From Actinomadura sp. J1-007 (GTDB lineage Bacteria; Actinomycetota; Actinomycetes; Streptosporangiales; Streptosporangiaceae): a DNA stretch of 64,000 nt. Each line of letters starts with the position of its first letter. Within the stretch, counting starts at the first letter, position 1. Under the pieces are notes generated by a model that saw nothing but the letters and a program-made list of their open reading frames with translations, was not told where the DNA came from and ran no database searches. This document shows positions 53,919-62,583 of this stretch, piece by piece. The DNA lies in the NCBI RefSeq assembly GCF_009793335.1, contig NZ_WING01000001.1, forward strand, positions 4,836,001-4,900,000. The letters are read 5' to 3'. The position numbers and the translations under genes were made by a program.

Positions 53919-54509
53919 ATGGTCAAGACCGCCGACGCCTTCGAGTGGACGAGCCGTTGCCCCGGTGACCCTCATGAGGGGTACGCCGTGACGATGGTGC
54001 GGGATCTGTCGCCCGAACAGTTCCTTGACCGGCTGGGGAGCCGTCCCCTCGACCCGCCGCGCATCACGGGCGCCGACGCGCTGTACGAGCACTGGATGGA
54101 CGAGTGGGACTCCGACGAGGTCGTCGGCGTCTTCGCGGCCGGCGGCTGGGCGGTGGCCTTCGAGCCCGGCGCCTACGTGCTGGCGGATCCCGACGTGCTG
54201 GCCCGGTTGTCGGCGGGCACCCGCCTGGTCTCCCACTCCGTCAACGTCAACGGCCACGACCACTTCCACTGGCTGGAGGACGGCGGCCTGCGGCTCTACG
54301 TCAAGCCGTTCGCCCCCGACGACCGGGAGGGTTCCGCCGCCGACGACCTGGTGGACGCCATGCGCGCCATCGGCTTCGCGTTCACCGAGGACGAGGGAGA
54401 GGACCGGTCGATCGCCAAGGCGTTCGCCCTGGCGGAGCACCTCACCGGCGTCCCCCTCACCGAGGAGACCTTCGAGCAGGCCGATTACCTGCTCGGAGTC
54501 GTCGAGTAA
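53919..54509 (+). CDS. DUF6461-like protein
   Basis: 196 residues with the pattern of the DUF6461 family: GYAVTMVRDLSPEQFLDRLG early and WAVAFEPGAYVLADPDVLARLSAG, then HWLEDGGLRLYVKPF in pieces. Members are common and multicopy in Streptomyces and relatives, with no known biochemical role. ATG at 53919 follows GGGAGGG. It is a single-gene unit. Confidence 0.8.
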   Translation: MVKTADAFEWTSRCPGDPHEGYAVTMVRDLSPEQFLDRLGSRPLDPPRITGADALYEHWMDEWDSDEVVGVFAAGGWAVAFEPGAYVLADPDVLARLSAGTRLVSHSVNVNGHDHFHWLEDGGLRLYVKPFAPDDREGSAADDLVDAMRAIGFAFTEDEGEDRSIAKAFALAEHLTGVPLTEETFEQADYLLGVVE

Positions 54510-54548
54510 GCCTGCCCAGCGCACGCCCCGGTGACGGGGAGCACCGAC

Positions 54549-55442
54549 TCAGACGACCATCACCCGGCGCCCGCGCGTGTGGCCGGCATGGCTGTCGATG
54601 TGCGCCGCCGCGGCGTCGGCGAGGGTGTACGACCTCTCGACCGGGATGTGGAGCCTCCCCAGCGAGATGAGGCGGACGGCCTCGGCGAGCGCGTCCGCCA
54701 CGCTCCCGGCCGTGCCGGAGAAGCGGACGCCGAGCTTCGGCGCGTCCAGATCGGCGATGGAGACCACCTTCCGCGGGTCCCCGGTCAGCTCGACCAGCTC
54801 GCGGATCACGCCCGAACCGGCCAGGTCGAGGGCCGCGTCGACCCGGCCGAGCGCCCGCACCCGTTCGACCCAGCCCTCGCCGTACGTCGTGGCGACGGCG
54901 CCCAGTTCGCGCAGGTAGCCCTGGTTCGCGGCCCCGGCCGTGCCGATCACCCTGATGCCGCGGTCGCGGGCGATCTGCAGCACCGCCGACCCGACCCCTC
55001 CGGACGCGCCGCTGACCAGCAGCGTCTGTCCCGGCTGCACGCCGACCTCGCGAACGACGCGCAGCGCGGTCTCCACCACGGAGGGGTACCCGGCCGCCTC
55101 CTCGAACGACAGCCCCTCGGGCATACGGGCCCAGTACGACAGCACGGCGAACTCGGCATAGGTGCTCGAACCCTCGCCGAACACGTGGTCGCCGACCTCG
55201 ACCCCGTCGACGCCCTCACCGACCTCGTCCACCACCCCGGAGGCGTCCAGCCCGACCCCGGAAGGCAGCACGGTCGGATGGGCGCCCAGGACCTGGCCTT
55301 CGCGGACCCGCCAGTCGACGGGGTTCACCCCCGCCGCCCGCACGGCGATGCGTACCTGGCCGGGGCCCGCGTGGGGCTCCTCGGCATCGATGAGTTGCAG
55401 AACGTCCGGACCGCCGAACTCGGCGAAGCTCACTTTCTTCAT
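54549..55442 (-). CDS. NADP-dependent quinone-oxidoreductase-like protein (MDR family)
   Basis: 297 residues. The GroES-like N-terminal domain (GPDVLQLIDAEEP, AAGVNPVDWRVREG) and a Rossmann domain with SGASGGVGSAVLQIA place it in the zinc-free quinone oxidoreductase branch. It may reduce quinones or other electrophiles. ATG at 55442. It is divergent from a TetR gene with dyads between them and is likely controlled by that regulator. Confidence 0.92.
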   Translation of the reverse strand: MKKVSFAEFGGPDVLQLIDAEEPHAGPGQVRIAVRAAGVNPVDWRVREGQVLGAHPTVLPSGVGLDASGVVDEVGEGVDGVEVGDHVFGEGSSTYAEFAVLSYWARMPEGLSFEEAAGYPSVVETALRVVREVGVQPGQTLLVSGASGGVGSAVLQIARDRGIRVIGTAGAANQGYLRELGAVATTYGEGWVERVRALGRVDAALDLAGSGVIRELVELTGDPRKVVSIADLDAPKLGVRFSGTAGSVADALAEAVRLISLGRLHIPVERSYTLADAAAAHIDSHAGHTRGRRVMVV

Positions 55443-55458
55443 GCCGCCGAACGTAGCA

Positions 55459-55491
55459 CTAACCGTTAGGGTTTCAAAACAGCTTCGTTTT
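55459..55491. promoter_or_regulatory. Dyads between oxidoreductase and TetR genes
   Basis: CTAACCGTTAG (55459-55469) is a 5+5 palindrome around one base, and AAAAC/GTTTT (55476-55491) forms a second inverted pair. The 70-base gap is strikingly AT-rich. This is the likely TetR operator and the divergent promoter. Confidence 0.65.
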
Positions 55492-55512
55492 TGTATCTGG
55501 TAGCATCACCGC

Positions 55513-56154
55513 ATGACCGTGCCGCCCGGACGCCGTGAGCGCAAGAAGGCCGCCACCCGCCGGAAGATCGCCGAGACCGCCCTGCGGCTCTTCCTGGAGC
55601 GCGGGTACGACGAGGTGGGCATCCGCGACGTGGCCGCCGAGGCCGACGTGGCCGTCACCACGGTCTTCTCCCACTTCGCCTCGAAAGAGGCCCTGGTGTT
55701 CGAGCAGGACGAGGACTTCGAGCAACGCCTCCGGCGCGCGGTCACCGACCGGGCGCCGGACGAGCCGCTCATCCCCGCGCTGCGCCGCGAGATGCGGGAA
55801 CTGGTCCTGCACTGCGCGGCCGACAGCGCCGTCCCGATCTGGCGCATGATCGACGCATCGCCCGCCCTGCGGAAGTACGAGGAGTCGATGCGGCTGCGCC
55901 ACGCGGAGTCCCTGGCGACGGCCATCGCGGCCGATCCCGCCCTGTCCCGGACCCCCACGGCCTGCCGGACGATCGCGAGGTTCGTGATCGACGCCCACTC
56001 CCTGGCCCGCGAGGCCCCCGACCCGGACGCCGCGGTCCACGAGATCTTCCGCATGATCGAAGCCGCCTGGCAGACCACCACCCCCACCGAACGCCCGCGA
56101 CCGGCCGTCCCCGCCCGCAACACAGAACCGGCTCCCGCCACAACGAGCCCCTGA
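55513..56154 (+). CDS. TetR-family regulator
   Basis: 213 residues. The helix-turn-helix domain reads TRRKIAETALRLFLERGYDEV and DVAAEADVAVTTVFSHFASKEAL. The tail is Pro/Thr-rich. It is divergent from the quinone-oxidoreductase-like gene across a short AT-rich operator region and is the likely repressor of that gene. ATG at 55513. Confidence 0.92.
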   Translation: MTVPPGRRERKKAATRRKIAETALRLFLERGYDEVGIRDVAAEADVAVTTVFSHFASKEALVFEQDEDFEQRLRRAVTDRAPDEPLIPALRREMRELVLHCAADSAVPIWRMIDASPALRKYEESMRLRHAESLATAIAADPALSRTPTACRTIARFVIDAHSLAREAPDPDAAVHEIFRMIEAAWQTTTPTERPRPAVPARNTEPAPATTSP

Positions 56155-56335
56155 ACGCCCCGCCCAGACGGACCCACGACATCCGCGCGTGAGCGGCGTG
56201 AACGTACGGGAGCTTCGCGCGCAGCCCCGCCGGAGAGCCCATCGGCCCTTTCCGACGGAACGAGTCGTCCGGACGTAGGCCCGCGCCAGGGGGTTGGGCC
56301 TGTTCAGCGGCTGGGAGCGCTCGGATGATAGAGAA

Positions 56336-56527
56336 ATGGGCCGTTCCGCGCGGGGTGTGCCGGTCGCGCCGTGGCGGGTCGTCATCACCGGTTCGCGGGG
56401 GCGCGTGCTGGTCGACGCGTCGGCGGTGGCGCGGCCCGAGGAGGTGCGCTCCCAATGCTTCCCCGACCGGATGTTCCGCGCGTTTCTCGACGTCACTCCC
56501 GACGGACGGTTGAAGGCGCGCCCCTGA
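56336..56527 (+). CDS. Possible small protein, 63 residues
   Basis: An open frame MGRSARGVPVAPWRVVI... ending VTPDGRLKARP. The ribosome site is weak (GAGAAA). It has no recognised domain and little beyond GC frame bias to support it. It could be a real small gene or chance. Confidence 0.35.
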   Translation: MGRSARGVPVAPWRVVITGSRGRVLVDASAVARPEEVRSQCFPDRMFRAFLDVTPDGRLKARP

Positions 56528-56574
56528 GAGCGGGAGTTCGAGGCGAGCCGCCCGTGGCCGGGTAGGAGGACGGG

Positions 56575-56862
56575 ATGGGACAGCGCGGGTTCGGGGACGA
56601 GGAGCAGGCGGCGCTCGCCAGGGCGCGGGACCGGATCGTCGACAAGTACCTGGGAACGGACCCGAACGTCGTCGGCGTCGGGCTCGGATGCCGTACGCGC
56701 GGCGGCGTCTGGACGGACGAGCCCGTGGTCGTCGTGGACGTCGTGGAGAAGCTGCCGTGCGAACGGGTCGAACAGGGGCGGCTACTACCCCGGAGCGTCG
56801 AGATCGACGGGCGGGAGTGGGGCGTCGACGTCGTCGAGACCGGGCGGATCGTGCTGTTGTAG
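56575..56862 (+). CDS. Small protein resembling the N-terminal region of actinobacterial trypsin-like proteins
   Basis: 95 residues. ARDRIVDKYLGTDPNVVGVGLG, then DEPVVVVDVVEKLP and LLPRSVEIDGREWGVDVVETG, follow the pattern seen before the protease domain in some S1-like proteins (N-V-V-G-V-G-x-G, x-V-V-V-x-V-x-x-K). No protease domain follows, so it stands alone. ATG at 56575 has AGGAGGACGGG upstream. The function is unknown. Confidence 0.7.
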   Translation: MGQRGFGDEEQAALARARDRIVDKYLGTDPNVVGVGLGCRTRGGVWTDEPVVVVDVVEKLPCERVEQGRLLPRSVEIDGREWGVDVVETGRIVLL

Positions 56863-56869
56863 GCGGACG

Positions 56870-57424
56870 CTACTCGGCGCCGGCCGGCGGCGCGCTGAGG
56901 AGCGACCGGACGAACCCGGTCTTGGCCTCGCCGTAGGCGGGACGGTCGTTGAGGTGCTCGCGGGCCAGGCGGCGCTTCAGCGCCCCGTACGCGTCGCGGG
57001 CCTCGGCGTCCTCGCGGAGCCGGTCGCGGACCGCCAGGTAGGCGTCCCACCGGTGGTCGCCGTGCGGGACGGCGTGCACGTGCGCGATGCGGTACGACGG
57101 GCGGCTGCGCAGGACGAAGAGCCGCCCGCCCTCGTCGTCCTTGTCGCCGCGGTCCTCGTACCCGAGACCGGTGATCGCCGCGACGACGGCCTCCGCCGGC
57201 GCGCCGGGCGCGAGGCCCGCGGCGATGTCGAGGATCGGCTTGGCGGGGAGCCCCGGCACCGACGTGGACCCGACGTGCTCGATCGCGACGGCCAGGTCGC
57301 CCAGCGCGGCGCGCAGGTCGGACGCCAGGCGCTCGTACGTCTCCGGCCAGTCGGGATTGCTGTTGGCGATCCGGATGGTGCCGTCGGTGAGGCCGAGGCC
57401 GGGAGCGAAGGGCGCGGTGGGCAT
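56870..57424 (-). CDS. GrpB-family (UPF0157) nucleotidyltransferase-like protein
   Basis: 184 residues. EHVGSTSVPGLPAKPILDI is the family signature and corresponds to the GS...DxD part of the nucleotidyltransferase fold; YRIAHVHAVP and LRDRLREDAEARDAYGALKR complete the pattern. Related domains are fused to dephospho-CoA kinase in actinobacteria. The function of the stand-alone form is not settled. It ends 8 bases from the convergent gene. Confidence 0.9.
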   Translation of the reverse strand: MPTAPFAPGLGLTDGTIRIANSNPDWPETYERLASDLRAALGDLAVAIEHVGSTSVPGLPAKPILDIAAGLAPGAPAEAVVAAITGLGYEDRGDKDDEGGRLFVLRSRPSYRIAHVHAVPHGDHRWDAYLAVRDRLREDAEARDAYGALKRRLAREHLNDRPAYGEAKTGFVRSLLSAPPAGAE

Positions 57425-57611
57425 CCGGCGACATTACCGCGCCGGTCGGCTCCCCAGCCGGATATTCGCAACCCCGCAACCCCAAGACCAGCAACGAAAG
57501 CCGAGGTCGTCCCTGTGCGGGTGCCGCTCTCAGGGCGGGCGGGGCCGGATAAATGAGTGGACCCCGGACGGGTGTGGCGGCTGGGATGGGGGCCGACCGA
57601 AAGGAAGCGCG

Positions 57612-58514
57612 TTGTCTGATGATGCCGTCCAGGTGGACGTACCGGTCGTCCGCCGGTTGATCGCCGCGCAGTTCCCCGGGTGGGCGGGACTGCCGATCGT
57701 GCCGGTGGCGACGCAGGGCGTGGACAACGTGACGTTCCGCCTGGGCGACGACATGTCCGTACGGCTCCCGCGTTTCGCCAGGTGGGAGGGGCAGGTGGCG
57801 CGGGAGCAGCGGTGGCTGCCGCGCCTCGCGCCGCACCTGCCGCTGCCCGTGCCCGTGCCGCTGGCCCAGGGGGAGCCGAGCGCCGAGTACCCGTTCCCCT
57901 GGTCGGTCTACCGGTGGCTGGACGGCGAGCGGGCGTCGCTGGACCGCGTCGCCGACCCGCGCCGCGCGGCCGTTGAGCTGGCCGAGTTCCTCCTCGCGTT
58001 GCGGCGCGTCGACGCGGCGGGAGGGCCGGAGCCCGAGTGGAGCAACGGGTTCCGCGGGGTTCCCGTGGACGACGATCGGGACTCCGCCGTCCACGCGACG
58101 CGGATGCGGGCGCGGATCGCAGCGCTGGACGGGCTGGTCGACACCGCCGCTGTGACCGCGGTGTGGGAGGCGGCGCTGGCCGCTCCGCCGTGGGACGGGC
58201 CGCCGGTGTGGATCCACGGCGACCCCGCGCCCGGCAACCTGCTCGTCCGCGACGGGCGCCTGGCCGCCGTCATCGACTTCGGGACGATGGCCGTGGGCGA
58301 CCCGGCGTGCGACCTGATCGCGGCCTGGGCGTTCCTGGACGCCGACACCCGTCCGGTGTTCCGGGAGACGCTCGGGGTGGACGACGCGACGTGGGCGCGC
58401 GGGCGCGCGTGGGGGCTGACGGCCGTTCTGCCCTCGCCGGACGAGCTGGAAGGGGAATCGGCGCGGGCCGCTGAAGCGCGGAGCCGTCTCGGTGGGCTTG
58501 TCGCTGATCGTTGA
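57612..58514 (+). CDS. Aminoglycoside-phosphotransferase-family kinase
   Basis: 300 residues. The APH fold is clear: QGVDNVTFRLGDDMSVRLPR at the nucleotide lobe, catalytic WIHGDPAPGNLL near residue 200 and the metal motif VIDFGTMAVGDPACDL. Such enzymes phosphorylate aminoglycosides, macrolides, or ordinary small molecules. TTG at 57612 is chosen because AAGGAAG lies 7 bases upstream. I cannot say whether it gives drug resistance; the sequence is not one I recognise as a known resistance type. Confidence 0.88.
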   Translation: MSDDAVQVDVPVVRRLIAAQFPGWAGLPIVPVATQGVDNVTFRLGDDMSVRLPRFARWEGQVAREQRWLPRLAPHLPLPVPVPLAQGEPSAEYPFPWSVYRWLDGERASLDRVADPRRAAVELAEFLLALRRVDAAGGPEPEWSNGFRGVPVDDDRDSAVHATRMRARIAALDGLVDTAAVTAVWEAALAAPPWDGPPVWIHGDPAPGNLLVRDGRLAAVIDFGTMAVGDPACDLIAAWAFLDADTRPVFRETLGVDDATWARGRAWGLTAVLPSPDELEGESARAAEARSRLGGLVADR

Positions 58515-58520
58515 ACGGGG

Positions 58521-59201
58521 TCAGGTCGGGCCTTGTTCGAGGTCGGCCAGCATGGCGCGGGAACGTTCGTCGCCGCCCGCGGCTGCCTTGCGCGCCCACT
58601 TCAGGCCCTCCGCCGCGGCGAGTCGTCTCCTTGCCGGGTCGGTTTCGCGGTCGGCCCTCGCGAGGGCCAGGGCGGCGAGTTCCCGGGCGCACGCGGGGTC
58701 GCCGCGTTCGGCGGCGGGGCGCAGGGCGAGCGCCGCCTCCTCCTCTTCGCCGCGTTCGCGGAGCGAGATGCCCAGGTACTCGCAGCTCCGGTCGTCCTTG
58801 AGCCGTTCGCCCGCGGCTCGCCACCAGCCCTCGGCCGCGCGGTCGCGGCCGGTCGTGCGCAGCTTGAGGCCGGGGTCGTGCGCCGGGATGTCGAGGCCCT
58901 CGCGCACCGCCTTCCGCCACCACTCCAGCGCCTCGTCTTGGTCGCCGTCGGCGGCGCACTCGATCACCAGGTTGGCCATGCCGGTCAGGTCGCCGCTCTC
59001 GGCGAGGCCGCGCCACAGCCGCAGGGCCTCGTCGCGTCTGCCCTGATGGAACAGGGCCTTCGCGGTCTCGTTGATGCCGTCGGGCGTGAGGTCGGCGCCG
59101 CCGACCGTGCCCCTCCCGAAGTCGCCGAACGTGTCGATCCTGCCCTCGAACGCGGCCCGGTGCAGTTCCCGTTCCTGCCTTCTCCTGCTCCACCATCCCA
59201 T
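58521..59201 (-). CDS. Sel1/TPR-like repeat protein
   Basis: 226 residues with helical repeats of the Sel1/TPR kind: NETAKALFHQGRRDEALRLWRGLAESGD, QDEALEWWRKAVREG, and AAEGLKWARKAAAGGDERSRAML in pieces. No signal or membrane segment. These proteins act as scaffolds. ATG at 59201. The gene is divergent from the second PucR-type regulator. Confidence 0.82.
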   Translation of the reverse strand: MGWWSRRRQERELHRAAFEGRIDTFGDFGRGTVGGADLTPDGINETAKALFHQGRRDEALRLWRGLAESGDLTGMANLVIECAADGDQDEALEWWRKAVREGLDIPAHDPGLKLRTTGRDRAAEGWWRAAGERLKDDRSCEYLGISLRERGEEEEAALALRPAAERGDPACARELAALALARADRETDPARRRLAAAEGLKWARKAAAGGDERSRAMLADLEQGPT

Positions 59202-59594
59202 TTCCGTAGGACAGCAGAGCCGGTCTGAACGGACCAGGTCGTCCGGCACAGATGATCGTCCGCAAGAGGCCACCCGTCCGGGGAACTCCGCCGCGGCCCT
59301 CGACACAGGGTGACGGCGTGCCGTGAACACGCGCGGGACGGCAATGGAATGCCGCGTGTAACAATTCGTCTGCGATCTTTTGCGGTTTTGTCATCGGGTG
59401 CTCGTCGGCGGCATCCATTCTGTCTCCGGGTGAGTGGATGGGGGACCGGTGTGGCGGATGACCTGGTACTGCGCGGCGCGGAAAAAGGCGAGCGCGCGGA
59501 GAAATCCGGCAAGGAATGGTGCGAGCGCCACGGGCTTGGGTTACGTTTACCGGGCAATGGGTCGTTCCGCGGCGGCGGGAAGGAGAGGTGGACG
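59202..59594. other. 393-base intergenic region before the second PucR-type gene
   Basis: No gene with convincing support. It is less GC-rich in parts (59340-59400, with TAACAATTCG and TTTTGCGGTTTTG). It must hold the promoters of the two divergent genes, but no clear -35/-10 or dyad was found. Confidence 0.5.
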
Positions 59595-60794
59595 ATGACC
59601 CTCGCCGGGCGAGATCATCTCTCCGAGCAAATCCCGCCGCAGGTCATCGCCATTCTCAGTGCCGAATTGCCGTCGCTGGCCGAGGACATCATCGGCGAGA
59701 TCCGCCGGTCGGTCCCCGAGTACGCGCGCGCGGCAGGGACGGCGAAGCGCCCGGCGATCCGGGTGAGCGTCGAGCAGGCCATGGCCGCGTTCGTCGACCA
59801 GATCTCGGGCACGAGCGACACCCACGAACGGCGCGACGAGCTGTGCCGCGCGCTCGGCCGGAGCGAGGCGTACGAGGGGCGCTCGCTCGACGCCCTCCAG
59901 GCCGCCTACCGCGTCGGCGTGCAGATCGCGTGGCGGCGCGTCGCGCAGGTCGGGAGGCGGCGGCGCCTGTCGTCGGCGGTGATGACCCGGCTCGCCGACG
60001 CGCTGTTCGCCTACATCGACGAGCTGGCCTCCCTGTCGGTGCAGGGCTACCTGGAGGCGCGGTCGCAGAGCGCCGACGAGATCGCCGGGCACCACCGGCG
60101 GCTGCTGCGGCTGGTGCTGCGGCGGCCGGGCGTCCCGGGCACCGCGCTGGAACGGCCCGCCGCCGAGGCCGGATGGACCGTGCCGGACGAGGCCACCATG
60201 ATCGCCCTGCCGGTCGGCACGCGGTGCGACCGCGCCGCGCTGGACGCCGACGTCCTCGCCGACCTCGGCGACGCCGAGCCGCACCTGCTGGTGCCCGGGG
60301 CGTTCGACGAGGCGCGCCGGGAGATGCTGCTGCGGGCGCTGCCCGAGCGCCGCTCGGTCGTCGGGCTGACCGTCCCGCTGGCCGAGGCGAACGACTCGCT
60401 GCGCTGGGCGCGGCAGGCGCTCGCCCTGGTCGAGGCGGGCGTCCTGGAGGACGCCGGGCCGACTTTGTGCGAACGCCATCTCCTCGCGTTGTGGCTGCTT
60501 TCGGACGGGGCGTTGCTCGATCAGGTCGCGCGCCGCCGATTGGCCCCGTTCACGCGAATGAGCCGAACGCAGAGATTGCGCGTGACCGAAACCCTGGGGG
60601 CGTGGCTGGAGGCGCAGGGGAACGCGGTGGAGACGGCACGCCGGCTGAGAGTCCACCCGCAGACCGTCCGGTATCGGATGCGGCAGATCAGCGAGACGTT
60701 CGACGAGCAGTTGAACGATCCGGATTCGCGATTCGTGCTCGACGCGGTGCTCCGCGCGCACCGGTTGAGGGAACGGAGGCCGTCGCTGCGTTGA
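59595..60794 (+). CDS. PucR/CdaR-type transcriptional regulator, copy 2
   Basis: 399 residues with the same three parts as the regulator at 26573: an RsbRD-like N-terminus (DIIGEIRRSVPEYAR, LQAAYRVGVQIAWRR), a GGDEF-like middle (LDADVLADLGDAEPHLLVPG) and a C-terminal HTH with VHPQTVRYRMRQIS. ATG at 59595 has AGGAGAGG upstream. The open frame extends left to 59310 but without a start signal of the same quality. It lies in tandem with a third copy. Confidence 0.9.
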   Translation: MTLAGRDHLSEQIPPQVIAILSAELPSLAEDIIGEIRRSVPEYARAAGTAKRPAIRVSVEQAMAAFVDQISGTSDTHERRDELCRALGRSEAYEGRSLDALQAAYRVGVQIAWRRVAQVGRRRRLSSAVMTRLADALFAYIDELASLSVQGYLEARSQSADEIAGHHRRLLRLVLRRPGVPGTALERPAAEAGWTVPDEATMIALPVGTRCDRAALDADVLADLGDAEPHLLVPGAFDEARREMLLRALPERRSVVGLTVPLAEANDSLRWARQALALVEAGVLEDAGPTLCERHLLALWLLSDGALLDQVARRRLAPFTRMSRTQRLRVTETLGAWLEAQGNAVETARRLRVHPQTVRYRMRQISETFDEQLNDPDSRFVLDAVLRAHRLRERRPSLR

Positions 60795-61049
60795 CCGACC
60801 GATTTGTAGGACAGTGAGTATCACGGGCGCGACCGCGCGTGATTTTAAGCTGCCTTTACCTAAAGGGGCTGCGGTTCCGATCTACCTTCGGTGTGCTTCA
60901 GTTCACAACCTGTCGGGGGGCGCACAGGGGTCCCCCGCTCGGTGCGCCCTCGACGCCATATGCCGTACCGCCGACCGTCCGGGACGCCGGGTGCCCCGCC
61001 CGGTGACACGCCAGGGCCCGTGACGGAGGCGCACTCGGAGGTGTCATCA

Positions 61050-62276
61050 ATGACGCGGACGCTCGACCGGGGGGTTGTGGACCGGCGGCCGCCGAGGCTT
61101 CCACGCCGGCTCGCCGCCCTGATGCGGCCGGAGCTCCCCAGCCTCGCACAGGAGATCATCCACGAGGTCCGCAAGTCGATCCCGGAGTACGGCAGGCCGA
61201 TGCAGGGCCCCTACGTCGAGGCCCTGCGGATCGGGGTCGAACGCGCCCTCGCGCACTTCGTGGACCAGGTCGCCAACCCGGCCGCCCCGCGCGACCGGCA
61301 CGACGAGACGTACCGCAGGCTCGGCCGCTTCGAGGCGCAGGAGGGGCGGACGCTCGACACCCTCCAGGCCGCGTTCCGCATCGGCGCGCAGGTGGCGTGG
61401 CGCCGCATCATGAAGGTCGGGCCGCGCAGGCACCTGTCGTCCGCCGTGATGGCGCAGCTCGCCGACGCGCTGTTCGCCTACATCGACGAGCTCGCCGCGC
61501 TCGCGCTGGAGGGGTACGCGGACGCGCGGCCCGACGAGGAGGTCGAGGGGCACCGGCGGCGGCTGCTGGAGCTGATGCTGCGCCGCCCGCTCGCCTCGCG
61601 CCGCGTCCTGGACGAGCTCGCCGGGCGCGCCGGCTGGCCCGTCCCGGGCGAAGTCACGCTGGTCGCCGCGCCGCCCGGCTCCCCGTACGTGCGGGCCGCC
61701 CTCGACGCCGACGTCCTCGCCGACCTCACCGCCGCCGAGCCGTTCCTCCTCGTGCCGGGGGAGGTGACGGCCGAACGGCGCGCGTCGCTCGCGCACGCCC
61801 TGCCGGAGGGGCAGATCGCCGTCGGGCTCACGGTGCCCGTCGCGCACGCCGCCGACTCGCTGCGCTGGGCGCGGCAGGCCCTCGGCCTGGTCGAGAGCGG
61901 CGTCCTCGGGGACGGCCCCGTGACGCTGTGCGAGGACCACCTCATCACGCTCTGGCTGCTGTCGGACCAGGCGCTCATCGACCAGCTCGCCCGCCGCAAC
62001 CTCACCGAGATGGACGGGCTCAACTCCCGCCAGCGCGACCGCCTCCTCGACACCCTGCGCACCTGGCTGATGATCCGCGGCACCGCCGCCAGCATCGCCG
62101 AGGAGCTCCAGATCCACCCGCAGACCGTCCGCTACCGGATGCGGCAGCTCGAAGGCGCCCTCGGCGACCGCCTCACCGACCCCGACTCCCGGTTCGCCAT
62201 CGAGGTCGTCCTGCGCGCCATGTGGCTCCGCCAGGGTCTGACCCGCGACGCCACCCGCACCGGCACCGACGGCTGA
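61050..62276 (+). CDS. PucR/CdaR-type transcriptional regulator, copy 3
   Basis: 408 residues, strongly similar to copy 2 throughout: EIIHEVRKSIPEYGR, RRHLSSAVMAQLADALFAYIDELA in pieces, ALDADVLADLTAAEPFLLVPG, and IHPQTVRYRMRQLEG. ATG at 61050 has GGAGGTG upstream. A 255-base gap separates it from copy 2, so it has its own promoter. A tandem duplication is the likely origin. Targets are unknown. Confidence 0.9.
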   Translation: MTRTLDRGVVDRRPPRLPRRLAALMRPELPSLAQEIIHEVRKSIPEYGRPMQGPYVEALRIGVERALAHFVDQVANPAAPRDRHDETYRRLGRFEAQEGRTLDTLQAAFRIGAQVAWRRIMKVGPRRHLSSAVMAQLADALFAYIDELAALALEGYADARPDEEVEGHRRRLLELMLRRPLASRRVLDELAGRAGWPVPGEVTLVAAPPGSPYVRAALDADVLADLTAAEPFLLVPGEVTAERRASLAHALPEGQIAVGLTVPVAHAADSLRWARQALGLVESGVLGDGPVTLCEDHLITLWLLSDQALIDQLARRNLTEMDGLNSRQRDRLLDTLRTWLMIRGTAASIAEELQIHPQTVRYRMRQLEGALGDRLTDPDSRFAIEVVLRAMWLRQGLTRDATRTGTDG

Positions 62277-62583
62277 ACGCCACCGCCCCGCCCCGCTCCG
62301 CCCGCTCCGTCCCGTCCCGCCCGTCCCGCCGCCGGACGATCAAGGGCGGGTTGGGGCGGGGACGGAAAAGTTGGCGCGGATGGCCGGAACCCGGGCCGGA
62401 CGCCCTTGAGCGGGCAGGACGAAACGCGCACTCGTTGATAAACGCCGAAAGTGGAATGTGCAGATGATCAGCAATCGACACTAAGCTTCGCGACCGGGGT
62501 TGATTTACCGATTCGTCGCGTGCTTCCATCCAATTCGGTGCAATTTCGGAAGACGGTCGCGACGCGGTGGAGGTGCGTGAAGG
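62277..62583. other. 307-base intergenic region before the Pro/Thr-repeat protein
   Basis: It is GC-rich up to about 62410, with simple CCGTCCCGCCC repeats. It is then lower in GC (62420-62540), with a likely promoter patch containing TTGATAAACG and GACACTAAGC. No gene seen. Confidence 0.5.

Noticed and set aside
55443..55512. Signs of horizontal transfer from the AT-rich gap
   Set aside because: The AT-rich patch is confined to a divergent promoter, as expected for regulatory DNA, and the flanking genes have normal codon use.
57612..58514. Antibiotic resistance gene
   Set aside because: The APH fold is clear, but many members phosphorylate ordinary metabolites and no known resistance type was recognised.
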